DNA from: Niastella sp. OAS944
GTDB taxonomy: Bacteria > Bacteroidota > Bacteroidia > Chitinophagales > Chitinophagaceae
Direction: 5' to 3'
Assembly (NCBI GenBank): GCA_024809215.1
Contig: JANUBW010000003.1
Coordinates: 496,001-560,000 of the forward strand
DNA: 64,000 nucleotides
This document shows positions 34,043-42,771 of the stretch, piece by piece. Position 1 is the stretch's first letter; every line of letters starts with the position of its first letter. The notes beneath the pieces were generated by a model, which was not told the origin of the DNA, made no database searches, and worked only from the letters and a program-made list of their open reading frames with translations. Made by a program: the position numbers and the translations under genes.

Positions 34043-35722
34043 TTAAATATTTCCTTTTTTTAGTTCACTTACGGCATGGTCAGCGGCGCGGGCCGTTAAT
34101 GCCATGTAAGTAAGTGATGGGTTTACGCAGGCGGCAGATGTCATACAAGCGCCGTCTGTTACGTATACGTTGGGAGCATCCCAAACCTGGTTGTGCGCAT
34201 TGAGCACCGATGTTTTGGGATCTTTACCCATACGGGCTGTTCCCATTTCATGAATACCCATGCCCATGAAATAATCGCTTTCGCTGGCTTTTACATTTTT
34301 CAATCCGGCGTTGGTAAGCATTTCCATGGCGTCGTTCTTCATATCTATGCGCATCTTCTTCTCATTTTCCTTCAATTCGCAATCGATAGCCAGAACGGGC
34401 AGTCCCCATTTATCTTTTTTCGATGTATCGAGTGAGATCCTGTTCTCGTGGTAAGGTAAAATTTCGCCGAAGGCGGTCATACCCAGCGACCAGGGACCTG
34501 GTTCTGTTAATGCGTCCTTCAGTTCGGCACCAATTCCCAGCTCAGCTATCTGGCGGTTCCAACCCTGACGGCTGGCTGCACCCTGATAACCAAAACCACG
34601 AACATAATCTCTTTTATCGCTGCCAACATTGCGGAAGCGGGGAATATAGAAACCTGTTGGTCTGCGACCGAAATAATATTTGTCATCATACCCTTCGGCC
34701 ATGCCATCGGCGCCTACTCTGAAGTGGTGGTCCATAACATTATGGCCCAACTCGCCGCTGCTGCTGCCCAAACCGCCCTGCCATACATCCGTGGCCGAAT
34801 TAAACAACACCCAGGTACTGTTAAATGCCGAAGCACACAGGAACACCACTTTCGATTTGTACTCGTAGGTCTTGTTATCCTGCGCATCTATGATCTCAAC
34901 ACCCGTGGCTTTTTTCTTGTCTTTATCGTACAACACTTTTGTAACAATAGAGAAAGGACGAAGCGTAAGGTTACCGGTTGCCATGGCAGCTGGTAAAGTA
35001 GATGATTGCGTGCTGAAGTAACCACCGAACGGACAACCCAGCCAGCATTTGTTGCGGAACTGGCATTTTGTACGGCCTGGTAATTCCTGGGTAATATTGG
35101 CCACGCGGCCTATGAATAAATGACGTTCTCCTTTGTAATATGCTTTAAGGCGGGCTGCTACATCTTTTTCAACACAGTTCAATTCCATGCCGGGTTGAAA
35201 CTGCCCGTCGGGTAAATGAGGCAGACCTTCTTTGGTACCACTTATACCTGCGAATTTTTCAACATGATCGTACCAGGGCGCAATGTCTTTGTAACGAATA
35301 GGCCAGTCAATAGCGTGGCCTTCTTTAGCATTGGCTCCAAAGTCGAGATCACTTAAGCGATAGCTTTGACGGCCCCACATTAAGGAGCGGCCGCCCACAT
35401 GATAACCACGATACCAGTCGAACCGTTTTGTTTCGGTATACGGACAATCTTTTTCATTTGTCCAGTAATTCAGGTTCGTTTCGTTGAGAGGATAGTCCCG
35501 GTTCAATACAGGATACTCCTTTATCATTTCCTGGGTTTTGCCACCGCGGTGTGGAAATTCCCAAGGTGCTTTGTTGGCACTTGCGTACCCCTTTATGTGT
35601 TCAATATTTTCACCGCGTTCAAGCAACAAAACTTTCAATCCTTTTTCGGTAAGTTCTTTTGCAGCCCAGCCGCCACTAATGCCCGAGCCCACTACAATAG
35701 CATCATAAACATTATCTGCCAT
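34043..35722 (-). CDS. GMC family oxidoreductase, large subunit 2 (glycoside 3-dehydrogenase-like)
   Basis: A 559-residue paralogue of the gene at 32160-33872. GSGISG is at 12-17, HVGGRSLMWGRQSYRLSDLDF and CQFRNKCWLGCPFGG are conserved, and the end reads IHEMGTARMG and VNPSLTYMALTARAA. It diverges mainly in the substrate-facing middle (SASRQGWNRQIAELGIG against SRGRVSNGDGIG), suggesting a different glycoside. Arranged head-to-tail with its sister in the leftward operon, after the TIM-barrel and MFS genes. Confidence 0.9.
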   Translation of the reverse strand: MADNVYDAIVVGSGISGGWAAKELTEKGLKVLLLERGENIEHIKGYASANKAPWEFPHRGGKTQEMIKEYPVLNRDYPLNETNLNYWTNEKDCPYTETKRFDWYRGYHVGGRSLMWGRQSYRLSDLDFGANAKEGHAIDWPIRYKDIAPWYDHVEKFAGISGTKEGLPHLPDGQFQPGMELNCVEKDVAARLKAYYKGERHLFIGRVANITQELPGRTKCQFRNKCWLGCPFGGYFSTQSSTLPAAMATGNLTLRPFSIVTKVLYDKDKKKATGVEIIDAQDNKTYEYKSKVVFLCASAFNSTWVLFNSATDVWQGGLGSSSGELGHNVMDHHFRVGADGMAEGYDDKYYFGRRPTGFYIPRFRNVGSDKRDYVRGFGYQGAASRQGWNRQIAELGIGAELKDALTEPGPWSLGMTAFGEILPYHENRISLDTSKKDKWGLPVLAIDCELKENEKKMRIDMKNDAMEMLTNAGLKNVKASESDYFMGMGIHEMGTARMGKDPKTSVLNAHNQVWDAPNVYVTDGACMTSAACVNPSLTYMALTARAADHAVSELKKGNI

Positions 35723-35775
35723 GGTTCAATCGTTTTTAGTTTATAAGAAACACGTATAGAAATAAGTAACAGCTA

Positions 35776-36666
35776 TTATACATCACAGATTTTGATCGCT
35801 TTTTCAAGCGATACCAGTTTTTCTTCATTGGTTTTGCGGTTTGGAATAAACTCCTGCGCCACATAACCTTTAAAGCCGGTGTCTAAAATGGCCTTCATGA
35901 TGGCAGGATAATATAATTCCTGCGTTTCATCAATTTCATTCCGGCCGGGAACACCGCCGGTGTGGTAATGTGCAATGTATTGGTGGTTGTCTTTAATGGT
36001 CCTTATAACATCGCCTTCATCTATTTGCATGTGATAGATGTCGTATAACAGTTTGAAGTTTTCTGATCCTATACGTTTGGCGAGCTCTACACCCCAGGCG
36101 GTTTTATCGCACTGGTAGTCTTTGTGGTTTACTTTACTATTGAGCAGCTCCATTACAATGATCACGTTGTTCTTTTCGGCTATGCTCATGATCTGTTTCA
36201 ATCCTTCTGCACAATTGTTCCAACCTGTTTCATCGTCTATACCCCGGCGGTTGCCGCTGAAGCAAATAAGGTTTTTATAACCTGCTTTTGCTACCAGGGG
36301 AATCATTTCGGTATAGTTCTTTATTAACTGGGCGTGGAATTTTTTATCATTCCAGCCATCTACCAGGTTTATTTCGGCGCCGTTGCACATAGAGGAGAAC
36401 ACACCGTATTTCTGCAGGGTTGGCCAGTCTTTAGGACCAACGAGGTCAATAGCGCTGATACCCATTTTTTTTGCGGCCGCAGCAAACTCATCCAACGGAA
36501 TTGAACCGTAGCACCAACGGCACACAGCATGGTTGATATTTCCTTTCAAGGCTGTTGATTTAGTTTCTTCAGAAGTGGTAAAAGACGAAAGCACGTTGGC
36601 AGTTCCCAGTGCGGCCGTTCCCGCTACCAGGTTTTTAATGGCAACTCTTCGCGATTGATTGGCCAT
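35776..36666 (-). CDS. Hydroxypyruvate isomerase-like TIM barrel protein, Tat-exported
   Basis: A 296-residue protein. A Tat-type signal (SRRVAIKNLVAGTAALGTANVLS) precedes an AP-endonuclease-2 barrel with NHAVCRWCYGSIPLDEF, CNGAEINLVDGWND, VIVMELLNSKVNH, LLYDIYHMQIDEGD and YVAQEFIPN, which is the hydroxypyruvate isomerase (Hyi/OtnI) arrangement. In this operon it more likely processes a keto-sugar or enediol product than hydroxypyruvate. Metal-binding Glu/Asp/His are present. Between the MFS gene and GMC subunit 2. Confidence 0.88.
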   Translation of the reverse strand: MANQSRRVAIKNLVAGTAALGTANVLSSFTTSEETKSTALKGNINHAVCRWCYGSIPLDEFAAAAKKMGISAIDLVGPKDWPTLQKYGVFSSMCNGAEINLVDGWNDKKFHAQLIKNYTEMIPLVAKAGYKNLICFSGNRRGIDDETGWNNCAEGLKQIMSIAEKNNVIIVMELLNSKVNHKDYQCDKTAWGVELAKRIGSENFKLLYDIYHMQIDEGDVIRTIKDNHQYIAHYHTGGVPGRNEIDETQELYYPAIMKAILDTGFKGYVAQEFIPNRKTNEEKLVSLEKAIKICDV

Positions 36667-36768
36667 GTTTAAAAATGTTAAGATTGAAATTTACAAATTG
36701 TTCTCACAAAATCGTTTAATTGTGGAACCGCCGATGTTAAAATATTATTAATGGTTAAGATAGTACTA

Positions 36769-38076
36769 TTATGCGCTAACAGGTGTTAACAGCTCGGCCT
36801 TCTTTCTGCCGCGCATGTAAAAAACCAACCCTGCAAACGCTACAACCAATACTATTGGAATAATTAAAGTGGTATCTAAGATCTGCGGACCGGCTGCTTT
36901 TTTAGCTTCAGAAAGCGCATTGGCCATTTCTGATCCCGGGGCTGCGCCCATATACGTTTTCAGATCGGCGCCTGCGGGTAACTTATCGGCCAGCAGTTTA
37001 TCATAATGGCTTCCCATAAGCATCATATATATTGACACCGCAAACATACCTGCGCCGCCCATTAAGTTCAATCCTACTGCACCTGTTTTGGGAAGGTTTT
37101 CTGAAACAAACCCGATCATGGTTGGCCAGAAATAACAAACACCCATACCGAAAATTAAGGCGCCTACGAAAACCATGTTCCCTGTAGTATGACCTAACAA
37201 ATAAATTCCTAAAGCAGAAAGTATGGCCGATATAAGCAGTACCCCCTGTGGCGATAAGCGATGCACAACAGGCTCAGCCAGGCCGCGGCCTACAACCATT
37301 ACACCGGTTTCGAGCGTAAGCAACAATATGGGGTTATCGGTAACATTCTTTAATAATACATCTATCCACTGCCCGGTAAACAACTCTGTAATGGCTGTTC
37401 CGAACATACAGATGATCATGAAAATAAACAGCGGATTCAATAATGATTTATACATGTCGCCTGTTGAAACACCGGCAGCTACCCGTTCAGTAACCGGGAA
37501 TTTCAGCTTGCTTACCAGGTAACCATAAATTAAAGTAGGAATAAGCATTACGGCCACCTGTATTTGCCAGGGTTGCATACCGGCAATAGGACCTATACCT
37601 GCTTTATTATATAAGAATACTATAAGCGTTCCTATAACAATACCGCCGGGAAACCAAAGGTGAAAGTGATTTAATTTAGTGGTTTTATTTTCGGGGAATA
37701 TAGCTGCTACCAGTGGGTTACAGGCCGCTTCTACCGTACCGTTGGCAATACCTATTAATAAGGTAGAGAGAAATAATGGCCAGTACCCTTTGGCAAAAAC
37801 AGTTAATATAATACCTACCAGGTGAAAGAAACAGGCAAGTAAAAGCAACTTTTTCATGCCAATAACATCTACTACCATACCGCCAATAATAACGGCTAAA
37901 GGAAAGCCCCAGAATGCTGTGGCTGCTATGGTCCCTAATTGAGAAGCGTTGAGTTGAAATTCGGTACCTAACTGGCCTAAGATACCGGCACGTATGCCGA
38001 AAGATAAAGAGGTTACTAAAAGAGCTAAACAACTGGCCCAGAAAAGCTGGCCGCGATTGATAGTTGGTTGTTGCAT
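36769..38076 (-). CDS. MFS transporter (sugar/nucleoside:H+ symporter-like)
   Basis: A 435-residue major-facilitator protein with twelve hydrophobic segments; the first half has FGIRAGILGQLGTEFQL, GFPLAVIIGGMVVDVIGMKK and NPLVAAIFPENKTTKLNHFHLWFPGG, resembling the FucP/NupG type sugar symporters. First gene of the leftward operon, 177 bases from the diverging Gfo/Idh gene. It is the obvious candidate to import the sugar or 3-keto-sugar released by the periplasmic enzymes; substrate is inferred from context. Confidence 0.88.
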   Translation of the reverse strand: MQQPTINRGQLFWASCLALLVTSLSFGIRAGILGQLGTEFQLNASQLGTIAATAFWGFPLAVIIGGMVVDVIGMKKLLLLACFFHLVGIILTVFAKGYWPLFLSTLLIGIANGTVEAACNPLVAAIFPENKTTKLNHFHLWFPGGIVIGTLIVFLYNKAGIGPIAGMQPWQIQVAVMLIPTLIYGYLVSKLKFPVTERVAAGVSTGDMYKSLLNPLFIFMIICMFGTAITELFTGQWIDVLLKNVTDNPILLLTLETGVMVVGRGLAEPVVHRLSPQGVLLISAILSALGIYLLGHTTGNMVFVGALIFGMGVCYFWPTMIGFVSENLPKTGAVGLNLMGGAGMFAVSIYMMLMGSHYDKLLADKLPAGADLKTYMGAAPGSEMANALSEAKKAAGPQILDTTLIIPIVLVVAFAGLVFYMRGRKKAELLTPVSA

Positions 38077-38253
38077 GGCAAGAAATCTTTTTGGTTTAAT
38101 ATACGGCTGGTAATTGATAATTTTTAAAGTTTTTACCGAACCACCGTAACTTTATCGAACGCAATTGTAAATTCGTTAGATTCACAATAAGCATGTAAAT
38201 GTAATTTTTTATTTTAAAACAAATCCTTTTTCACATTTTCTAATTAATATTTC
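38077..38253. promoter_or_regulatory. Divergent control region of the 3-keto-sugar cluster
   Basis: 177 bases between the start of the leftward operon (38076) and the rightward operon (38254). Very AT-rich, with A/T tracts (GTAATTTTTTATTTTAAAAC). No exact TAnnTTTG element or obvious palindrome was found, and no regulator gene is next to it. Confidence 0.4.
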
Positions 38254-39420
38254 ATGAACAGAAAATTAAGAATGGGAATGGTAGGTGGAGGCAAAGATGC
38301 CTTTATCGGCGCTGTTCACCGCATTGCTGCCAATATGGACGGACTCATTGAACTGTGCTGCGGCGCACTAAGTGTAAATCCTGAAGTGGCCATCGAATCT
38401 GGAAAAATGTTATTTCTTCCCGAGGATCGTATATATACCAATTACGAAGATATGATCAGGGCCGAAAGCAAATTACCAGCCGATAAACGTATGGATTTTG
38501 TAACCATCGTTACGCCCAACTTTGCACATTTTGCTCCTGCTATGATGGCGCTCGATCATGGCTTTCATGTGGTGATCGAAAAGCCTATGACCTTTACACT
38601 CGACGAAGCTAAACAGTTAAGCAAAAAAGTTGAGGAAACCGGTTTGCAGTTATGTTTAACACATACCTATTCGGGTTATCCTATGGTAAAACAGGCCCGT
38701 GCTATGGTACAGGGCGGTGCACTGGGTAAGGTTAGAAAAGTAATTGTTGAATATCCGCAAGGCTGGTTAAGCCGTTTGAGCGAACGCGAAGGAAACGCAC
38801 AGGCCGCCTGGAGAACCGATCCTAAAAAATCGGGTAAGAGCGGTGCTATGGGCGATATTGGTACACACGCTGCACACCTTACAGAATACATTACCGGTTT
38901 GAAGATAACCCATCTTTGCGCCGACCTGAATACAATGGTTGAAGGCCGCCACCTCGATGATGATGGCAATGTTCTATTAAAATTTGATAATGGCGCCGCC
39001 GGTGCTTTAATTGCTTCGCAAATAGCCGCCGGGGAAGAGAACGCTTTAAAAATTCGGGTATACGGCGAGTTGGGTGGCGTTGAATGGGCACAACACGAAC
39101 CCAATACCCTTATTGCCAAATGGCTCGATCAACCTACACAGATCTTACGCGCGGGCGCTAACTACACCAGTGTATTATCTTCTTTTGCCACACACAACTG
39201 CCGCACTCCGGGCGGGCACCCCGAAGGTTACCTCGAGGCATTCGGCAATATCTATCGCAACTTTGCATTGACACTGGGAGCCAAAATTGACGGACAACAA
39301 CCTTCAAAAGAAATGCTCGACTTTCCTCGGGTAGACGAAGGCGTTCGGGGCATGGCGTTTATTGATAATGTTGTAAAAAGCAGCGCCAGCAAAGAGAAGT
39401 GGACGTTGTTTGAAGTATAA
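38254..39420 (+). CDS. Gfo/Idh/MocA family NAD(P)-dependent sugar oxidoreductase (cytosolic)
   Basis: A 388-residue enzyme without export signal. The Rossmann start MGMVGGGKDAFIGAVHR is followed by VTPNFAHFAPAMMALDHG and the EKP motif (109-111), then the C-terminal domain with SGAMGDIGTHAAHL and LKIRVYGELGGVEW. These enzymes oxidise or reduce sugars at C1-C5 hydroxyl/keto groups using NAD(P). In this cluster it may reduce 3-keto-glucose (or a related keto-sugar) to the ordinary sugar. First gene of the rightward operon. Confidence 0.9.
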   Translation: MNRKLRMGMVGGGKDAFIGAVHRIAANMDGLIELCCGALSVNPEVAIESGKMLFLPEDRIYTNYEDMIRAESKLPADKRMDFVTIVTPNFAHFAPAMMALDHGFHVVIEKPMTFTLDEAKQLSKKVEETGLQLCLTHTYSGYPMVKQARAMVQGGALGKVRKVIVEYPQGWLSRLSEREGNAQAAWRTDPKKSGKSGAMGDIGTHAAHLTEYITGLKITHLCADLNTMVEGRHLDDDGNVLLKFDNGAAGALIASQIAAGEENALKIRVYGELGGVEWAQHEPNTLIAKWLDQPTQILRAGANYTSVLSSFATHNCRTPGGHPEGYLEAFGNIYRNFALTLGAKIDGQQPSKEMLDFPRVDEGVRGMAFIDNVVKSSASKEKWTLFEV

Positions 39421-39427
39421 CGGAAAA

Positions 39428-39595
39428 GCTCCAAATCACAAATTCCAGGTTCCAAATAAATTCAAAAATTCAAATTCCAAGCTCCAATAAAAACACCAAA
39501 TTCCAATTCTTTATTGAGGCTTTTTGGGATTTAAATTGGAACTTGAGAATGGGACTTGAAATTTCTTTGGATCTTGGTGCTTGGTTCTTGTAATT
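39428..39595 (+). repeat. Intercistronic inverted word repeat (family D, CAAATTCCAA words)
   Basis: 39428-39510 is built of AAATTCCA, AGCTCCAA and CAAATTC words; 39529-39590 is built of the reverse complements (AAATTGGAACTTG, GGGACTTGAAATTTC, GGATCTTGG). The centre TTTATTGAGGCTTTTTGGGA separates the arms. It lies between two genes of one operon. The same words reappear at 63943-64000. Confidence 0.6.
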
Positions 39596-39616
39596 TTTAA
39601 CAATCAAAGTCATTTA

Positions 39617-40672
39617 ATGAAAACATTAAAAGGACCTGGCTTATTTCTGGCCCAGTTCATGGGTGATCAGCCGCCATTCAACTCACTGAAATCAATTTGC
39701 CAGTGGGCCAAAAGCCTGGGTTATATAGGCGTGCAAATTCCTACCTGGGATAGCCGCTGTATCGATTTACAAAAGGCTGCAGAAAGTAAAACCTATGCCG
39801 ATGAGATAAAAGGCATCGTAAATGAATGCGGTCTTGAAATAACCGAACTATCAACACACCTGCAGGGACAACTGGTAGCAGTTCACCCTGCTTATGATAC
39901 CCTGTTCGATGGCTTTGCTCCGGAAAAGTTTCGCAACAATCCCAAAGCAAGGACCGAATGGGCCGTTCAACAATTGCACTACGCCGCCAAAGCATCACAA
40001 AATCTTGGCCTTAACGCGCATGCTACTTTTAGCGGCGCATTGTTATGGCCTACGGTTTATCCCTGGCCACAACGCCCGGCCGGTTTGGTTGAAACAGGAT
40101 TTAAGGAACTGGCCAACCGCTGGCTTCCCATCCTGAACACCTTTGATGAAAACGGGGTTGACCTTTGTTACGAAATTCACCCCGGCGAAGACCTGCATGA
40201 TGGAATCTCTTATGAAATGTTCTTACAGCACACCAACAACCACCCAAGGGCCTGTTTGCTGTACGACCCATCGCACCTGGTATTACAATGCCTGGATTAT
40301 CTCGAATACATCGACAATTACCATGAACGTATTCGCATGTTCCATGCAAAGGATGCTGAGTTTAACCCAACCGGTAAGCAGGGTGTATATGGCGGCTATC
40401 AAAACTGGATCGACAGGGCCGGCCGCTTTCGCTCACTGGGCGATGGCCAGGTTGATTTCAAATCTATTTTCAGCAAGCTGGCAGCTTATGATTATGCGGG
40501 CTGGGCCGTGCTGGAATGGGAATGCTGTATAAAACATCCTGAAGATGGCGCTAAAGAAGGTGCTGTGTTCATTAAAGACCACATTATACGGGTAACAGAA
40601 AAAGCATTTGACGATTTTGCCGGTACCGGAAGCGATGAAAAATTTAACAGATCGGTATTAGGATTAAAATAA
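39617..40672 (+). CDS. Sugar phosphate isomerase/epimerase (cytosolic TIM barrel)
   Basis: About 351 residues, starting at the ATG before KTLKGPGLFLAQF; an in-frame start at 39581 lies inside the repeat and is unlikely. An AP-endonuclease-2 type barrel without export signal: GYIGVQIPTWD, ITELSTHLQGQLVAVHP, GVDLCYEIHPGEDLHDG, CLLYDPSHLVLQ, MFHAKDAEF and AVLEWECC supply the usual metal ligands (Glu, Asp, His, Glu). Likely isomerises or epimerises the sugar made by the neighbouring Gfo/Idh enzyme. It differs clearly from the three Tat-exported paralogues in the window. Confidence 0.9.
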   Translation: MKTLKGPGLFLAQFMGDQPPFNSLKSICQWAKSLGYIGVQIPTWDSRCIDLQKAAESKTYADEIKGIVNECGLEITELSTHLQGQLVAVHPAYDTLFDGFAPEKFRNNPKARTEWAVQQLHYAAKASQNLGLNAHATFSGALLWPTVYPWPQRPAGLVETGFKELANRWLPILNTFDENGVDLCYEIHPGEDLHDGISYEMFLQHTNNHPRACLLYDPSHLVLQCLDYLEYIDNYHERIRMFHAKDAEFNPTGKQGVYGGYQNWIDRAGRFRSLGDGQVDFKSIFSKLAAYDYAGWAVLEWECCIKHPEDGAKEGAVFIKDHIIRVTEKAFDDFAGTGSDEKFNRSVLGLK

Positions 40673-40728
40673 TGTAATTTGCTAAAGATATAACTTGCAC
40701 AATTCTGTGAACTAAAACTTTTATTTAG

Positions 40729-41124
40729 ATGAAGAAGTACGTTGTTTTTGCTGCTCTTTGTACAGCTATGGTTGCCTGCAACTCTTCAGATAGCACTAAG
40801 AAGGAAGGAGAAAAACCCGCTGAAAGCACAACTGCACCAGCTGGTGGCGCTTCAACAGCAGCCAATGACAAAGCCCTGGAAATGATAGGCGCATTAGATT
40901 GCACTACCTGTCATAAGATCAGCGAAAAAAATATCGGCCCTGCTTATACCGATGTAGCTAAGAAATATGAAACAACCGATGCAAACATTAACATGCTTGC
41001 TGAAAAGGTGATCAAAGGCGGCTCGGGTAACTGGGGCACTGTACCAATGACACCGCACCCAGCCCTGAGTGCAGACAGCGCAAAGGAAATGGTTAGGTAC
41101 ATTCTGAATTTAAAAAATCAGTAA
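40729..41124 (+). CDS. Cytochrome c class I lipoprotein
   Basis: A 131-residue lipoprotein: lipobox ending at Cys17 (TAMVAC), Ser/Thr/Pro-rich linker, then a single class I cytochrome domain with CTTCH at 58-62 and the axial Met107 in TVPMTPHP. It should sit in the periplasm on a membrane and shuttle electrons. Placed between the isomerase and the DUF1080 genes, opposite the GMC dehydrogenases, it is the natural electron acceptor of those enzymes. A terminator follows at once, so downstream genes may have a weaker or separate promoter. Confidence 0.92.
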   Translation: MKKYVVFAALCTAMVACNSSDSTKKEGEKPAESTTAPAGGASTAANDKALEMIGALDCTTCHKISEKNIGPAYTDVAKKYETTDANINMLAEKVIKGGSGNWGTVPMTPHPALSADSAKEMVRYILNLKNQ

Positions 41125-41132
41125 CATAATAC

Positions 41133-41166
41133 AACCCCTGCTCCTGAAAAGCAGGGGTTTCTTTTT
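41133..41166 (+). terminator. Terminator after the cytochrome c gene
   Basis: Perfect arms AACCCCTGC (41133-41141) and GCAGGGGTT (41151-41159), followed by TTCTTTTT. It sits only 15 bases before the next start codon (41181), so it may attenuate rather than end the operon. Confidence 0.8.
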
Positions 41167-41180
41167 ACGTTCAAAAACAC

Positions 41181-41900
41181 ATGAAGAAGTTAATCATCGC
41201 CTTATTTCCTGTAGTGTCGCTTGCATGCCACACAGCCAGTAAAACAACCGGTTCAACCAAAGCATCATCAATCAAAAATGATGGCTGGCAGGTACTGTTC
41301 GATGGCAGCTCAAAAAGCGCCTGGCACATTTACAACAACAAATCCGACGGTTCGGCCTGGACGGTTAAAGACGGCATCTTATACCTGGACCCTACAGCAA
41401 AGAAAAACGGAGCCGGTGGCGGTGATCTCGTTACCAATGAAGAATTTGAAAACTTTGATCTGAAGCTGGAATGGAAAATTGATACTGCCGGAAACAGTGG
41501 CATTATTTTTTTAACCCAGGAAGATCCGAAGTATGCCCAATCTTATTTAACCGGGCCCGAAATGCAGATCATTGACAATACCGGCCACCGCGATGCAAAG
41601 ATCAATAAACACCGCGCCGGCGACCTGTATGATCTTGTTGCCAGCTCTACAGAGAACGTTCATCCCTGGGGCCAGTGGAACTCAATAGAGCTCATTGTTA
41701 ATAAAGGCCAGCTTGAATTGCATCAGAATGGCGCTAAAGTTGTTGCTACCACCATGTGGAACGATAACTGGAAGCAACTGATCGCAAACAGTAAGTTCAA
41801 GAACTGGGCGGGCTTTGGCATGTTTCAAAAAGGACGTATTGCCCTGCAGGACCATGGCAATGGCGTTTCGTTCCGCAACATTCAGATCAAACGGTTATAA
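41181..41900 (+). CDS. DUF1080 lipoprotein 1 (3-keto-glycoside lyase/hydratase family)
   Basis: A 239-residue lipoprotein (Cys16 after VVSLA) with one DUF1080/3-keto-disaccharide hydrolase domain of concanavalin-like fold: WQVLFDGSSKSAWHIYN, GGGDLVTNEEFENFDLKLEWKI, GNSGIIF, GPEMQIIDN, HRAGDLYDL, WNSIELIVNKGQLELH and GRIALQDHG are typical. Characterised members act on 3-keto-glycosides by beta-elimination or on the resulting 2-hydroxy-glucal by hydration. Located after the cytochrome gene; the paralogue follows 29 bases later. Confidence 0.92.
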   Translation: MKKLIIALFPVVSLACHTASKTTGSTKASSIKNDGWQVLFDGSSKSAWHIYNNKSDGSAWTVKDGILYLDPTAKKNGAGGGDLVTNEEFENFDLKLEWKIDTAGNSGIIFLTQEDPKYAQSYLTGPEMQIIDNTGHRDAKINKHRAGDLYDLVASSTENVHPWGQWNSIELIVNKGQLELHQNGAKVVATTMWNDNWKQLIANSKFKNWAGFGMFQKGRIALQDHGNGVSFRNIQIKRL

Positions 41901-41929
41901 TTCGTCTTTTCACTAAAATCATCTAACAT

Positions 41930-42721
41930 ATGCGCACAACTTTTGCCTGCCTCATCATTGCCGGCGCCATTACCGGTTGCCAGGGCGGAAATTCAGGTTC
42001 ACAACAACCAGAAGCCGACACAACAAAAACCGATACCATGGCTACAGCTGCTCCTGCAGATATGACCAACAAACTGACCGACGCTGAAAAAAGCGAAGGC
42101 TGGCAATTACTCTTCGATGGTACTTCGAAAAGCAATTTCCATGTGTTCAATAATAAAACCGATGGCGCTGCCTGGAAGGTAGCCGATGGCGCCCTGCATC
42201 TCGACACTGCCACTATAAAAGATGGTAAGATCGTAGGCGGTGGCGATTTGCTTACCAATGATGAATATGAAAGTTTTGATCTGAAGCTCGATTGGAAGAT
42301 TGACCCCGGAGGTAACAGCGGTATCATGTTTTACGTGCAGGAGGGGCCTAAATTTGGCGAAACTTATCACACAGGCCCCGAAATGCAGGTGCTCGATAAT
42401 GCGGCTCACAAAGACGCCAAGATCATTAAACACCGGGCAGGCGATCTATACGATCTTATTACCAGCTCACCTGAAACTGTAAAGCCGGCCGGTGAATGGA
42501 ACCAGGTTGAAGTGATCAGTAATAAAGGCGCGCTTGAATTTCATTTGAACGGCACCAAGATTCTTACTACCACCATGTGGGATGATGCCTGGAAAAAAAT
42601 GATAGCCGCCAGCAAGTTTAAACAATGGCCTGGCTTTGGAACCTACAAAAAAGGTAGAATTGCTTTGCAAGACCATGGCAACTCTGTTTGGTACCGTAAT
42701 ATTAAGATCAAGAAGTTATAA
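41930..42721 (+). CDS. DUF1080 lipoprotein 2 (3-keto-glycoside lyase/hydratase family)
   Basis: A 263-residue paralogue of the previous gene with a longer linker after the lipidated Cys17 (AITGC, then a Thr/Ala/Asp-rich stretch). The domain shows WQLLFDGTSKSNFHVFN, GGGDLLTNDEYESFDLKLDWKI, GNSGIMFYV, GPEMQVLDN, HRAGDLYDL and GRIALQDHG. Two copies in tandem suit a two-step scheme (lyase then hydratase) or two substrates. Last gene of the rightward operon; a perfect inverted repeat follows at 42726. Confidence 0.92.
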   Translation: MRTTFACLIIAGAITGCQGGNSGSQQPEADTTKTDTMATAAPADMTNKLTDAEKSEGWQLLFDGTSKSNFHVFNNKTDGAAWKVADGALHLDTATIKDGKIVGGGDLLTNDEYESFDLKLDWKIDPGGNSGIMFYVQEGPKFGETYHTGPEMQVLDNAAHKDAKIIKHRAGDLYDLITSSPETVKPAGEWNQVEVISNKGALEFHLNGTKILTTTMWDDAWKKMIAASKFKQWPGFGTYKKGRIALQDHGNSVWYRNIKIKKL

Positions 42722-42725
42722 AAGA

Positions 42726-42767
42726 AAGTTGACGAGTTAACTTGTTAACCAGTTAACTCGTCAACTT
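42726..42767. terminator. Perfect 16-bp inverted repeat between convergent genes (family B)
   Basis: AAGTTGACGAGTTAAC (42726-42741) and its exact reverse complement (42752-42767) around TTGTTAACCA. It sits between the stops of two convergent genes and can form a strong hairpin in both transcripts, though it lacks T-runs. It is the best copy of the repeat also found at 30405-30446. Confidence 0.6.
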
Positions 42768-42771
42768 GTAT

